Notes under the pieces: model-generated
What the model was told of the DNA's origin: nothing
Seen by the model: the letters and a program-made list of their open reading frames with translations, nothing else
Databases searched by the model: none
Source: Rhodospirillales bacterium
Lineage (GTDB): Bacteria > Pseudomonadota > Alphaproteobacteria > Rhodospirillales > GLO-3
Assembly (NCBI GenBank): GCA_003354135.1
Contig: PIVK01000003.1
Location: 1-64,000 of the forward strand
Length of the DNA: 64,000 bases
Direction of reading: 5' to 3'
Translations under genes and position numbers: made by a program
Part shown: piece by piece, positions 55,501 through 63,837 of the stretch
Position numbering within the stretch: position 1 is the stretch's first letter
How the letters are laid out: every line of letters begins with the position of its first letter

Positions 55501-55707
55501 CAGTTTGGCCATGCAGTGAGGATAGGTTTTCTCTTCGGCATCATTGTATTCAGGGCGAAATCTCTCGTGGATGATATCTACGAATTCCTTCGCCAGAGGA
55601 ATACCGGCACTCTTGGAACAGCCCGCGCCCGTCAGGATGGCGCATTTCGCCCCCTTCTTGAGCAGCCGGCGCGCCACATCCTCAACAGTGAAATTCCGCG
55701 ATGCCAT
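52543..55707 (-). CDS. SIR2-like NAD-binding domain fused to a long TPR array, possible defence effector
   Basis: 1054 residues. Residues ~10-260 form a SIR2-like domain: TGAGCSKSAGIPLAKEF (26-42), TTNFDPL (108-114, catalytic Asn110), HLHGQND (149-155, catalytic His151) and IGYSGDNDPVF (189-199). An acidic linker (~270-380) follows. Then come thirteen 44-residue TPR units (384-955), each close to TKTGAEAEALYEQAFAQYAR AVEIKPD, and a degenerate capping unit. No membrane segment. Bacterial SIR2 domains fused to repeats often deplete NAD+ on phage infection (DSR, Thoeris ThsA, SIR2-HerA). This exact architecture I do not recognise. The start is the ATG giving an intact domain; the frame continues to 55968 over the pyrB promoter. 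Confidence 0.85.
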   Translation of the reverse strand: MASRNFTVEDVARRLLKKGAKCAILTGAGCSKSAGIPLAKEFVDIIHERFRPEYNDAEEKTYPHCMAKLTEFERHKLIEEYVTNAKINWAHIAIASMMKKGFVSRVLTTNFDPLTIRACALMHVYPAVYDMAASGHFDSSFVRDKAIFHLHGQNDGFIQLHRKNDVESLKKVLEPVFVDTARDHTWIVIGYSGDNDPVFEQLQSLRRYNHRLYWIGFEEEPSDNVQQRMLEVDKDAHWIGKQNADNFLVQLAQRLGCFPPPFFNRPFTHMKTMMDDLAEFPSSSGDTAVPWAERAKKCVEHAIETLEEQLVRGDCGASQEEAAEQHKATRHDAESDKKETQAPNAWAMVMSGRYDDLVAMAKKYDGAIPPKLVEAFAWGYFGQGNAFGNLAKTKTGAKAETLYEQEFAQYARAVEIKPDFHEAFNNWGCALGDLAKMKTGAEAEALYEQAFAKYARAVEIKPDKHEAFHSWGCVLGALAKTKTGAEAEALYEQAVAKYARVVEIKPDKHEAFNNWGNALGDLAKTKTGAEAEALYEQAFAKYARAVEIKPDAHEAFNNWGITLRCLAETKTGAEAEALYKQAVAQYARAVEIKPDAHEAFNNWGNDLGALAKTKTGAEAEALYERAFAKYARAVEIKPDKHEAFNNWGNALGDLAETKTGAEAEALYEQAFAKYARAVEIKPDAHDAFYNWGNDLGALAKTKTGAEAEALYEQAVAQYARAVEIKPDKHEAFNNWGIALRALAETKTGAEAEALYKQAFAQYARAIEIKPDKHEAFNNWGIALRTLAKTKTGAEAEKLYKRAVAQYARAVEIEPDYHEAFYNWGCALVAFAKTKTGAEAEALYEQAFAQYARAVEIKPDKHEAFNNWGNALGALAETKTGAEAEALYEQAFAQYARVVEIKQDAHEAFYNWGCALGDLAKTKTGAEAEALYKQAFAQYAQAVEIKPDKHGAFNNWGNALTALASRKSGRERDTLLAEAEDKCLKIEEIDEGRGAYNLACIAALRGHEDDCRRWLEKARDTEKALPGRKHIENDTDFDSVRDKPWFREFLDSLKD
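52843..54558 (-). repeat. thirteen tandem 132-bp units within the SIR2-TPR gene
   Basis: Uninterrupted array, 13 x 132 = 1716 bp, encoding the 44-residue TPR units. Differences are concentrated at a few codons: the G(N/C/I)(A/D/T)L start, Ala/Lys/Tyr after IKPD, and E/K in YEQ or YKQ. Even synonymous positions are nearly constant, so the units expanded recently or are kept alike by recombination. Confidence 0.92.
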
Positions 55708-55942
55708 GACACCAACCAACTTCCGCGTGCTTTCTTGCAAACCTTTATCGTCTGGCCCGCGTAATGATGTCAACAAGGCCGGGTACCATAAATGAGTGGT
55801 ATGTCTGGAAAGGACATCAAAGGACGATTCGCGTTCGGCGGGTCTTCCCGTCCGCCGCGGCTTCCCCCCGCCATCCCCAGAACTCCCGCGTTCCCAGCAC
55901 GCGTCTTGCGAGTCGGGGCGGCTGGTGCGATAGTGCGGGCTC

Positions 55943-56914
55943 ATGAGCGTCTTGCCTTCGGAGTCCAAGCCTTTCCCGCACCGGCACCTGCTGGGAATCG
56001 AGGGACTCTTCCCGATCGAAATTTCCCATCTGCTCGACCGCGCGGAAGCCTACGTCGAACAGAACCGCCAAGCCGACAAAAAGAAGTCGCTGCTCGGCGG
56101 GCGCACCGTGATCAATTTGTTCTTCGAGGCCTCGACCCGCACCCGCACATCATTCGAGTTGGCGGGCAAGCGCCTGGGCGCCGACGTCATCAACATGAGC
56201 GTCGCCACCAGCTCCATCAAGAAGGGCGAGACCCTGATCGACACCGCCATGACGCTGAACGCCATGCATCCGGATGTGCTGGTGGTGCGGCATTCGGAAT
56301 CGGGTGCGGTGCGGCTCCTGAGCGAGAAGGTCAACTGCGCACTGCTCAACGGCGGCGACGGCAGCCACGAGCACCCGACCCAGGCCCTGCTCGACGCGTT
56401 GACCATCCGTCGGCGCAAGGGGCGGTTGGATAATCTGGTGGTGGCCATCTGCGGCGATATCCTGCATTCGCGGGTAGCGCGCTCCAACATCCACCTTTTG
56501 AATATCATGGGCGCCCAGGTGCGCCTGATCGGTCCCAAGACCCTGATCCCCGGGGGGGCCGCGGCTCTGGGCGCCACGGTCCATCACGACATGAAAGAGG
56601 GGCTGAGCGACTGCGACATCGTGATGATGCTGCGCCTGCAGACGGAGCGCATGCACAGGAACTACTTTCCCTCGGTGCGAGAATATTTCCGGTTCTTCGG
56701 CCTTACCTACGACAAGCTGGCCAGCGCCAAGCCGGACGCACTGATCATGCACCCCGGCCCCATGAACCGGGGTGTCGAGATCGATTCCGAGGTTGCCGAC
56801 GACATCGGGCGCTCCGCCATCCGCCAGCAGGTGGAGATGGGGGTCGCGGTCCGCATGGCCTGCCTCGAAGCGGTGACCGGCAACCTGCCCGAGATCAGCG
56901 GGGAGGTGGTTTGA
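55943..56914 (+). CDS. pyrB: aspartate carbamoyltransferase catalytic subunit
   Basis: 323 residues. The carbamoyl-phosphate site [47 protein letters not shown] and the C-terminal [11 protein letters not shown] (aspartate loop) are intact. Forms carbamoyl-aspartate in pyrimidine synthesis. No regulatory pyrI; the next gene, a PyrC-like protein, is the usual partner in such ATCases. The 235 bases upstream (55708-55942) contain no other gene. Confidence 0.97.
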   Translation: MSVLPSESKPFPHRHLLGIEGLFPIEISHLLDRAEAYVEQNRQADKKKSLLGGRTVINLFFEASTRTRTSFELAGKRLGADVINMSVATSSIKKGETLIDTAMTLNAMHPDVLVVRHSESGAVRLLSEKVNCALLNGGDGSHEHPTQALLDALTIRRRKGRLDNLVVAICGDILHSRVARSNIHLLNIMGAQVRLIGPKTLIPGGAAALGATVHHDMKEGLSDCDIVMMLRLQTERMHRNYFPSVREYFRFFGLTYDKLASAKPDALIMHPGPMNRGVEIDSEVADDIGRSAIRQQVEMGVAVRMACLEAVTGNLPEISGEVV

Positions 56915-56915
56915 C

Positions 56916-58241
56916 ATGGGCACCTGGCACGACATCCCGCTCGGCAAGACGGCTTACGTCAACGCCCGTCTGGTGGACCCGGCGACGGGCCTGGACGAAC
57001 CGGGCGCCCTTCTCACCGATGGCGAGACCATCGTCGATTTTGGGCCGGGGTTGTTTGCCGACGGCGTGCCGGACGGCATCGAGGCCGTGGACTGCAACGG
57101 CCGCTGCCTGGCCCCCGGTCTGGTCGATATCCGGGTGCAGCTCCGCGAACCGGGCGAGGAACACAAGGGCACCATGGCCACCGCCGGGCGCGCGGCCACG
57201 GCGGGCGGCGTCACCACCATGGTCTGTCTGCCCAACACCAATCCGCCCATCGACGACGTTTCGGTGCTTGAGTTCGTGGCCCGGCGGGCCCGCAAGCTGG
57301 GCCTGACCAAGGTCTACGCCTACGGCGCCGCAACCAAGAGGGCCGAGGGCAACGAATTGGCCGAGATGGGAACCCTCGCCGAAGCCGGCGCCGTCGCCTT
57401 TACCGACGGGGACCAAGCCGTTGCCAACGCCCAGGTGATGCGCCGGGCGCTGACCTATGCGGCGACCTTCGACCTGCTGATGGTCCAGCATCCGGAGGAA
57501 CCGGCGCTCTCCGGCTGCGGTGTGATGAACGGTGGCGAGATGGCGACCCGGCTGGGATTGACCGGCATCCCGCGCCAGGCCGAAGTCATTATGGTGGAGC
57601 GCGACGTCCGTCTGGTGGAAATGACGGGGGCGCGTCTCCACTTCGCCCATCTCTCGACCCGCGAGGCCGTCGAGGCGGTCGCGACAGCCAAGGCGCGTGG
57701 CCTGCCCATCACCTGCGACACGGCGCCTCCGTATTTCGCATTGAATGAAGGCGCCATCGGCAGCTACCGAACCTTTGCCAAGCTTTCGCCGCCGTTGCGC
57801 ACCGAGGACGACCGGCGGGCGGTGATCGAGGGGTTGAAGAGCGGCGTCATCGATTGCATCGCCTCCGACCACCTGCCTCAGGACGAGGATGCCAAGCGGC
57901 TGCCCTTTGCCCAGGCGGCCTTCGGCGGCATCGGGCTGGAGACGCTGCTGGCGGTTACGCTGGAACTCTTTCACAACGGTCACCTGTCGCTGAACGGGGC
58001 CCTGCGCCTCATCACCGAAGCGCCCGCGAATCTGATGGGTTTGCCCGCGGGCCGGCTCAAGAAGGGAGGCGCCGCAGACCTTTGTCTTTTCGATCCGGAC
58101 CGGGGCTGGAAGGTGGACGCGGACCGGATGCGCTCCAAGTCCAAGAACACGCCTTTCGACGGTCACTTGGTCCAGGGTCTGGTGCTGCGCACCGTGGTCG
58201 ATGGGCGCGCCGTCTTCGATCAGACCGGCAAGGACGCGTAA
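56916..58241 (+). CDS. pyrC: dihydroorotase-like protein lacking the HxH zinc ligands (PyrC')
   Basis: 441 residues of amidohydrolase fold. Where dihydroorotases have DxHxHLREPG, this reads DIRVQLREPG (71-80), so both first His ligands are replaced (Arg73, Gln75). Later elements remain: PNTNPPID, His in MVQHPEEPAL, HFAHLSTREA and Asp in IASDHLPQDED. PyrC' proteins of this kind are known as inactive partners that hold ATCase together. A second, active dihydroorotase would then be needed elsewhere. Two bases after pyrB. Confidence 0.85.
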   Translation: MGTWHDIPLGKTAYVNARLVDPATGLDEPGALLTDGETIVDFGPGLFADGVPDGIEAVDCNGRCLAPGLVDIRVQLREPGEEHKGTMATAGRAATAGGVTTMVCLPNTNPPIDDVSVLEFVARRARKLGLTKVYAYGAATKRAEGNELAEMGTLAEAGAVAFTDGDQAVANAQVMRRALTYAATFDLLMVQHPEEPALSGCGVMNGGEMATRLGLTGIPRQAEVIMVERDVRLVEMTGARLHFAHLSTREAVEAVATAKARGLPITCDTAPPYFALNEGAIGSYRTFAKLSPPLRTEDDRRAVIEGLKSGVIDCIASDHLPQDEDAKRLPFAQAAFGGIGLETLLAVTLELFHNGHLSLNGALRLITEAPANLMGLPAGRLKKGGAADLCLFDPDRGWKVDADRMRSKSKNTPFDGHLVQGLVLRTVVDGRAVFDQTGKDA

Positions 58242-58247
58242 GTCCCC

Positions 58248-58856
58248 ATGGACCCCGTCGCCGCCATTGCCGCGGCCGCCGTTGGCGGCTACCTGATTGG
58301 CTCTGTCCCCTTCAGTTTGGTGCTGACCCGGCTGGCCGGATTGGGTGACATCCGGGCCATCGGCTCGGGTAACATCGGCGCCACCAACGTATTGCGAACC
58401 GGACGTAAGGGGTTGGCGCTGGCTACGCTCGTGCTCGATTCCGGCAAGGGTGCCATCGCAGCGATCGCGGCGTTGTTCCTTCTGGGGGAATTGCCGGGGT
58501 TGGTTGCCGGCTTGCTGGCGGTCATCGGGCACAACTTCCCGGTCTGGCTCGGTTTTAAAGGCGGCAAGGGCGTCGCCACCACGCTGGGGGTTCTGCTCGC
58601 CGTGTCCTGGCCCGCCGGGCTCGCGGCCTGCGTCACCTGGCTTCTGGTCGCCCTGTCCTTCCGCTATTCGTCGCTGGCCGCCCTCACCGCGCTGGCCGCA
58701 GCCCCCTTCTATGCCGCCATTTGGGCGACCGGCGCCCACGTGGCGGTTGCCGGCCTGCTGACGCTTTTGGCCTTTGCCCGCCATCACGCCAACATCCGCC
58801 GCCTGATCAAGGGCGAAGAACCGCGGATCGGGAAGAAGATGTCCGAAGCCCCCTGA
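58248..58856 (+). CDS. plsY: glycerol-3-phosphate acyltransferase PlsY
   Basis: 202 residues, five membrane helices. The three cytoplasmic motifs are present: [13 protein letters not shown] / [35 protein letters not shown], and [22 protein letters not shown]. Uses acyl-phosphate to start phospholipid synthesis. Seven bases after pyrC in the operon-like run pyrB-pyrC-plsY-dprA-topA. Confidence 0.96.
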   Translation: MDPVAAIAAAAVGGYLIGSVPFSLVLTRLAGLGDIRAIGSGNIGATNVLRTGRKGLALATLVLDSGKGAIAAIAALFLLGELPGLVAGLLAVIGHNFPVWLGFKGGKGVATTLGVLLAVSWPAGLAACVTWLLVALSFRYSSLAALTALAAAPFYAAIWATGAHVAVAGLLTLLAFARHHANIRRLIKGEEPRIGKKMSEAP

Positions 58857-58997
58857 CCCATTCGGCCCGGTCCATGGCTGGATTCCGGTCCAGCGACGGA
58901 GGACCGGATCGTGTGGGCTCGAAAACTCATCGGCCCGGCTGCGGGGCTTAGGCCCCATCCCTTGACGTTCGCCCGGCCCTGGCGCACCCTGCGCGCC

Positions 58998-60125
58998 ATG
59001 GGAGAGCAAGAGACACGCCCCATATCCGATTCTGAAAGGCTGGACCGGCTTAGGCTGATTCGTAGCGAGAACGTCGGTCCCATCACCTTCTTCCGCCTGC
59101 TGGAGCATTTCGGCAGCGCCGAAGCGGCGCTGAACGCTCTGCCCGATCTGGCTCAGCGCGGCGGCAGAGAGCGGCGGATCAAAATCTGCGCCAGGACCGC
59201 CGCCGAACAGGAGCTCGAGGCCTATGACGGTATCGGTGCCCGCTTGGTGGCCCTGGGCGAGCCGGACTACCCGCCGCTCCTGGCCCAGATCGAGGACGCC
59301 CCGCCTCTGATTTCGGTCAAAGGCCACCTTCCACTGCTCAAGAAGCGCGCGGTCGCGGTCGTGGGGGCGCGCAACGCATCCATAAACGGCTGCAAGTTCG
59401 CGCGCACTATCGCTGCGGATCTGGGCCACGGCGGCCTGCTGGTGGTCTCGGGGTTGGCGCGGGGCATCGACGCCGCCGCCCACGAAGGAGCATTGGAAAC
59501 CGGCACCGTCGCCGTGGTCGCAGGCGGGGTCGACGTGATCTACCCCAAAGAGAATGCGGCTCTCTACGACGCGATCAATGACTGCGGGGCCATCCTTTCC
59601 GAGGTGCCGCCCGGCATCCAGCCCCAGGCCCGCCACTTTCCCCGCCGCAACCGCCTGATCTCGGGCCTCAGCCGCGGCGTGGTGGTGATCGAGGCTTCCA
59701 TGCGCTCGGGCTCTTTGATCACCGCACGCATGGCCGCCGAGCAGGGGCGCGAGGTGTTCGCGGTGCCCGGGTCCCCCATCGACCCCCGGAGCGCCGGGGC
59801 CAACGACCTGATCCGTCAGGGCGCCCTGTTGACGGAATCCGCGGATCACGTCATCGAAACCTTGACGACCATGCTGCGCGAACACACATCTGGGCGCGAA
59901 CCTATTGGTTTCTCAGACAAAACGACTACTCTGGTGCCCGAGGACGAGACAGTTCGGACCCGACTTTTTATCGAGGCCCATGTCGATTCCGTGCCGATCG
60001 AGGTTGACGAACTCCTTTCTTCCTGCCAATACGCCCCCTCCGTGGTGTTGGCAGCCCTTCTGGAATTAGAGCTTGCAGGGCGCCTGGAACGCCACCCGGG
60101 AAACCGGATCAGTTTGATACGCTAG
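58998..60125 (+). CDS. dprA: DNA-processing protein DprA
   Basis: 375 residues from the ATG at 58998. An N-terminal SAM-like part (LRLIRSENVGPITFFRLLEHFG) is followed by the Rossmann core that loads RecA on single strands (VVGARNASINGCKFAR, VSGLARGIDAAAHEGALETG, GGVDVIYPKEN, SEVPPGIQPQARHFPRRNRL) and a C-terminal winged helix. An upstream GTG at 58911 with a good GGAGG site is in frame, so a longer form is possible. A TTGACG box at 58961 suits a promoter for the shorter one. Confidence 0.93.
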   Translation: MGEQETRPISDSERLDRLRLIRSENVGPITFFRLLEHFGSAEAALNALPDLAQRGGRERRIKICARTAAEQELEAYDGIGARLVALGEPDYPPLLAQIEDAPPLISVKGHLPLLKKRAVAVVGARNASINGCKFARTIAADLGHGGLLVVSGLARGIDAAAHEGALETGTVAVVAGGVDVIYPKENAALYDAINDCGAILSEVPPGIQPQARHFPRRNRLISGLSRGVVVIEASMRSGSLITARMAAEQGREVFAVPGSPIDPRSAGANDLIRQGALLTESADHVIETLTTMLREHTSGREPIGFSDKTTTLVPEDETVRTRLFIEAHVDSVPIEVDELLSSCQYAPSVVLAALLELELAGRLERHPGNRISLIR

Positions 60126-60139
60126 ACCACCGGGGATAC

Positions 60140-62710
60140 ATGAACGCGGTCGTTGTCGTCGAATCGCCTGCCAAGGCGAAGACCATTAACAAGTACCTGG
60201 GCAAGGATTTCACCGTCCTGGCCAGCTATGGCCATATCCGCGACCTACCGTCTAAGGATGGGTCGGTCCGGCCTGACGACGGATTCTCCATGGATTGGGA
60301 AATCGACGCCAGGGCCAAGAAGCACATCGATGCCATCGCGAAGGCGGTGAAGGGCGCCGAGGCCCTTTACCTCGCCACCGACCCCGACCGCGAGGGCGAG
60401 GCCATATCCTGGCATGTGCGGGAAGTGCTGGAGAAGAGACGCGCGCTGAAGGGCGTTGACGTAAAGCGCGTCGTCTTCAACGAGATCACCAAGACCGCCA
60501 TCCAAGAGGCCTTCCGCCACCCCCGCGAGCTCGACCACGAACTGATCGAGGCTTATCTCGCACGCCGGGCGCTGGACTACCTGGTCGGCTTCACCCTCTC
60601 GCCCATCTTGTGGCGTAAGCTGCCGGGCTCCCGCTCGGCGGGCCGCGTGCAGTCGGTGGCGCTCAGGCTCATCTCTGAGCGCGAAGACGCGATCGAGAAC
60701 TTCACCACCCGGGAGTACTGGTCGGTCGCCACCGATTTCACCACCTCCGCCGGCGCCGGGGTTCAGGCCAATTTGACGCACCTGAACGGTGAGAAGCTGG
60801 ACAAGTACGACATCGGCTCCGAAGCGCAGGCCAAGACTGCGGAGGAAGCCATTCGGGCCCGGGTCTTCAACGTCGCCCAGGTCGAGCGCAAGAAGGCCAA
60901 GCGCCACCCGGCCGCTCCTTTCACCACCTCGACCCTGCAGCAGGAAGCGGTACGTAAGCTCCGGTTTTCCGCCAAGCGCACCATGACCGTGGCGCAGAAG
61001 CTTTACGAAGGCATCGCCATTGGCGGCGAGACGGTGGGCCTGATCACCTACATGCGGACCGACGGCGTCACCATGGCGGGCGAAGCCATCGCCGCGACCC
61101 GCGACTTGATCGCCAAGGACTTCGGCGACAAATACCTGCCGAAGTCGCCGCGGGTCTACAAGACCAAAGCCAAAAACGCCCAGGAGGCCCACGAGGCCAT
61201 CCGCCCCACCGACGTGCGCCGCCGCCCGGACAGCCTTACGAAATATCTCAGCGCTGAACAACTCGACCTCTATACGCTGATCTGGAAGCGCACCATGGCC
61301 TGCCAGATGGAAAGCGCACTCCTGGATCAGGTCGTCGTTGACGTGGCCTCGGGTGACAAGGCCGTGGTGCTGCGCGCCACCGGTTCGGTCGTGGCGTTTG
61401 ACGGCTTCTTCCGGCTTTACCAGGAAGGCCGCGATGACGAGGAAAACGGGGACGCCAAGACCCGCCTGCTGCCCGACATCAAGGAAGGGGAAGCGCTGAA
61501 CCTCGGCCAAGTGACCCCGGAACAGCACTTCACCCAGCCCCCGCCCCGTTTCACCGAGGCCAGTCTGGTGAAGCGGCTGGAGGAGCTGGGCATCGGCCGC
61601 CCCTCCACCTACGCCTCCATCATCTCGGTGTTGCAGGACCGCGACTACGTAAGGCTGGAGAAGCGCCGGTTCATGCCCGAAGACCGGGGCCGCCTGGTCA
61701 ACGCGTTTCTTTCCAGCTTCTTCACCCGCTACGTGGAGTACGACTTCACGGCTCGGTTGGAAGAGCAGTTGGACGACATTTCCGGCGGACGCATCGATTG
61801 GAAGGCGGTTCTGGCCGACTTCTGGACCGTCTTCTCCGCCGCTGTCGATCAGGCCAAGGATCTCCGCACCCGTGAGGTTCTGGACACCCTGGACGAGCTT
61901 CTGGGCCCCCATTTCTTCCGCGACACGGGCGACGGCAAGGATCCGCGCGTCTGCCCCGAATGCACAGACGGCCGCCTGGCCATCAAGGCGGGGCGATATG
62001 GCGCCTTCATCGGCTGCTCCAACTACCCCACGTGCCGCCACACACGCCGTCTGGTGGTGGACACGGGCAAGGAGAACGGCGAGGAGAACGGCGACGCCGA
62101 GAGCGGCCCCCGGGGGCTCGGTACAGACCCCGCGACGGGCTTCGATGTGACGCTCCGGAAAGGACCCTACGGCCACTACGTGCAGCTGGGCGATGCGCCT
62201 CCGCCCCAGATCAAAGGCAAGAAGGGCCGCAAGCCGGAGAAACCCAAACGCGCCTCCCTGCCCAAGACCATGGAGCCGGACTCGGTGAACTTGGACCGGG
62301 CCTTAGGCCTTCTGGCGTTGCCACGCGAGATCGGTGTTCATCCCGAAACGGGGGAGAAGATCAGCGCCGGCATCGGCCGCTTTGGCCCCTACATCAAGCA
62401 CGGCGCCGCCTATGTGTCCTTGAAGAAGGACGACGACGTGCTGACCATCGGCATGAACCGGGTGGTCGACCTGATCGCGTCGGCCCCGAAGAAGGATCCG
62501 CCGGTGGAACTGGGTGTACATCCTGCGGACGGCAAGCCGGTGACCCGGCGCAAGGGCCGCTTCGGCCCCTACGTCCAGCACGGCCGCGTCATGGCCTCGA
62601 TCCCCAAAGGGGCCAGCCCGGAGTCGGTGACCCTGGACGTCGCCCTCGGCCTCATCGCCGCCAAGGCGGGCACGAAGAAAAAAGCTCCCGCGAAGAAGAA
62701 GGCCGACTAA
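60140..62710 (+). CDS. topA: DNA topoisomerase I
   Basis: 856 residues. Toprim domain (VVVESPAKAKTINKYLG, ATDPDREGEAISWHV), catalytic Tyr304 in LITYMRTDGV, and HEAIRPTDVRRRP. One four-Cys zinc finger (CPECTDGRLAIKAGRYGAFIGC, CRHTRR), then topoisomerase C-terminal repeats with GRFGPYIKHGAAYVSL and GRFGPYVQHGRVMASI, and a lysine-rich tail. Relaxes negative supercoils. Its stop codon interlocks with that of the convergent DUF2336 gene. Confidence 0.97.
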   Translation: MNAVVVVESPAKAKTINKYLGKDFTVLASYGHIRDLPSKDGSVRPDDGFSMDWEIDARAKKHIDAIAKAVKGAEALYLATDPDREGEAISWHVREVLEKRRALKGVDVKRVVFNEITKTAIQEAFRHPRELDHELIEAYLARRALDYLVGFTLSPILWRKLPGSRSAGRVQSVALRLISEREDAIENFTTREYWSVATDFTTSAGAGVQANLTHLNGEKLDKYDIGSEAQAKTAEEAIRARVFNVAQVERKKAKRHPAAPFTTSTLQQEAVRKLRFSAKRTMTVAQKLYEGIAIGGETVGLITYMRTDGVTMAGEAIAATRDLIAKDFGDKYLPKSPRVYKTKAKNAQEAHEAIRPTDVRRRPDSLTKYLSAEQLDLYTLIWKRTMACQMESALLDQVVVDVASGDKAVVLRATGSVVAFDGFFRLYQEGRDDEENGDAKTRLLPDIKEGEALNLGQVTPEQHFTQPPPRFTEASLVKRLEELGIGRPSTYASIISVLQDRDYVRLEKRRFMPEDRGRLVNAFLSSFFTRYVEYDFTARLEEQLDDISGGRIDWKAVLADFWTVFSAAVDQAKDLRTREVLDTLDELLGPHFFRDTGDGKDPRVCPECTDGRLAIKAGRYGAFIGCSNYPTCRHTRRLVVDTGKENGEENGDAESGPRGLGTDPATGFDVTLRKGPYGHYVQLGDAPPPQIKGKKGRKPEKPKRASLPKTMEPDSVNLDRALGLLALPREIGVHPETGEKISAGIGRFGPYIKHGAAYVSLKKDDDVLTIGMNRVVDLIASAPKKDPPVELGVHPADGKPVTRRKGRFGPYVQHGRVMASIPKGASPESVTLDVALGLIAAKAGTKKKAPAKKKAD

Positions 62711-63819
62711 GTAACCGCCCTTATCCCGTCCCCAACTTTCTTCTTCATACTCCGGCGCGTCTTGAAGAAACGCATGGCGCGCTTGGCGGCATCGGTCGAG
62801 ATCCGGGCATAGATGTCGAGCAAAGCGCCTGTATCCTCCTGGCTGCGCGAGCCGTCGAAGTTGGTCAGCATCAGGATCTCGCCGAACATGTCGAAATCCA
62901 TGTCCAGGCTCTTGAAGACGACGGCCATCTTCTCGCCGGCTAGGTCGAATACCGCCTGTTCCGCCATCTCGTGATCGATCCGCGCCAGGCGGGCAATTCC
63001 GGCAACGAATTCCGGGACCTTTTTCTCGCGGATCAGCTGCAGCAGGAAGTTGTTGTCGAGCTGGCCCAGGATCTGCTTGCGGTGGATGAAGCTCTCGGCG
63101 GGGGTGAGCTTGTGCTCCGTCTCCTGAGCCTTGAACCATTTCTCCGTCTCTTCCATCAGCACCGTGATCTGGGCCTCGTCCAGACCCGGTTCGGCATCCA
63201 GGATCTGCTGACGGATGGCCCAGGAGACGCGCCAGAAGGCGGCGCCAGCCATATCGTCGGGCACGTCTTGGCGTTTCATCAGAGACTGGCTGAGGGACTC
63301 GTTGCCATCGGCGCGAACAACCATGGTCTCCATGCCCCCCTCGGAGAACCGCGCACCGACGTTGTCGGCCAGGGTCTCCAGCACCTCGTCGTCGCCCTTT
63401 ACCACCAGGACGTCGGTCACCTTTTCCGCCACCATCGGACGCTGCGAGATGGCCTTCAAGTGATCCTGGCTCTTGGTCTGGACGATCTTCACCAAGTCGT
63501 CATCGCCCAGCGCCGGACTATGGGTGAGCACGGGCGTCGCCACATCGATCTTGTCGTTGGCCAGCTTGACCACCAGGCTGCGGGGGGCGTTGGCGACCTC
63601 GGCTATGGTTTCCGACAGGTGCTGACGCACCATGGTCTCCACCTTGTCCATCAGTTGGGTCATGATCTCGCCAAAGTAAGCGACTTCGGTCGGGTTCAGG
63701 GTCTCGGGAGCCTCCATGAAAAGGTCGGCAACCTCACGTAAGAGTTTGAGCCGTCCCTCCTCCGAGTCACCCCGGGTGAGCCGCGCCAAGCCCTCCAGAC
63801 GTTCCAGTTTCTCGCCCAT
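62707..63819 (-). CDS. DUF2336 family protein
   Basis: 370 residues, all helical, with HEAT-like repeats. The pattern ETMVRQHLSETIAEVANAP, VATPVLTHSPALGDDDLVKI and QDHLKAISQRPMVAEKVTDV is the alphaproteobacterial DUF2336 signature. Function not established. Convergent with topA (4-base overlap of ends). It starts 18 bases after the stop of the next gene on the minus strand, so they may form an operon. Confidence 0.88.
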   Translation of the reverse strand: MGEKLERLEGLARLTRGDSEEGRLKLLREVADLFMEAPETLNPTEVAYFGEIMTQLMDKVETMVRQHLSETIAEVANAPRSLVVKLANDKIDVATPVLTHSPALGDDDLVKIVQTKSQDHLKAISQRPMVAEKVTDVLVVKGDDEVLETLADNVGARFSEGGMETMVVRADGNESLSQSLMKRQDVPDDMAGAAFWRVSWAIRQQILDAEPGLDEAQITVLMEETEKWFKAQETEHKLTPAESFIHRKQILGQLDNNFLLQLIREKKVPEFVAGIARLARIDHEMAEQAVFDLAGEKMAVVFKSLDMDFDMFGEILMLTNFDGSRSQEDTGALLDIYARISTDAAKRAMRFFKTRRSMKKKVGDGIRAVT

Positions 63820-63837
63820 GGCCCCTTCTCCCCGCGA

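Noticed and set aside
60245-62176. 643-codon minus-strand frame opposite topA
   Set aside because: Shadow of topA; composition is that of antisense codons with no domain signature.
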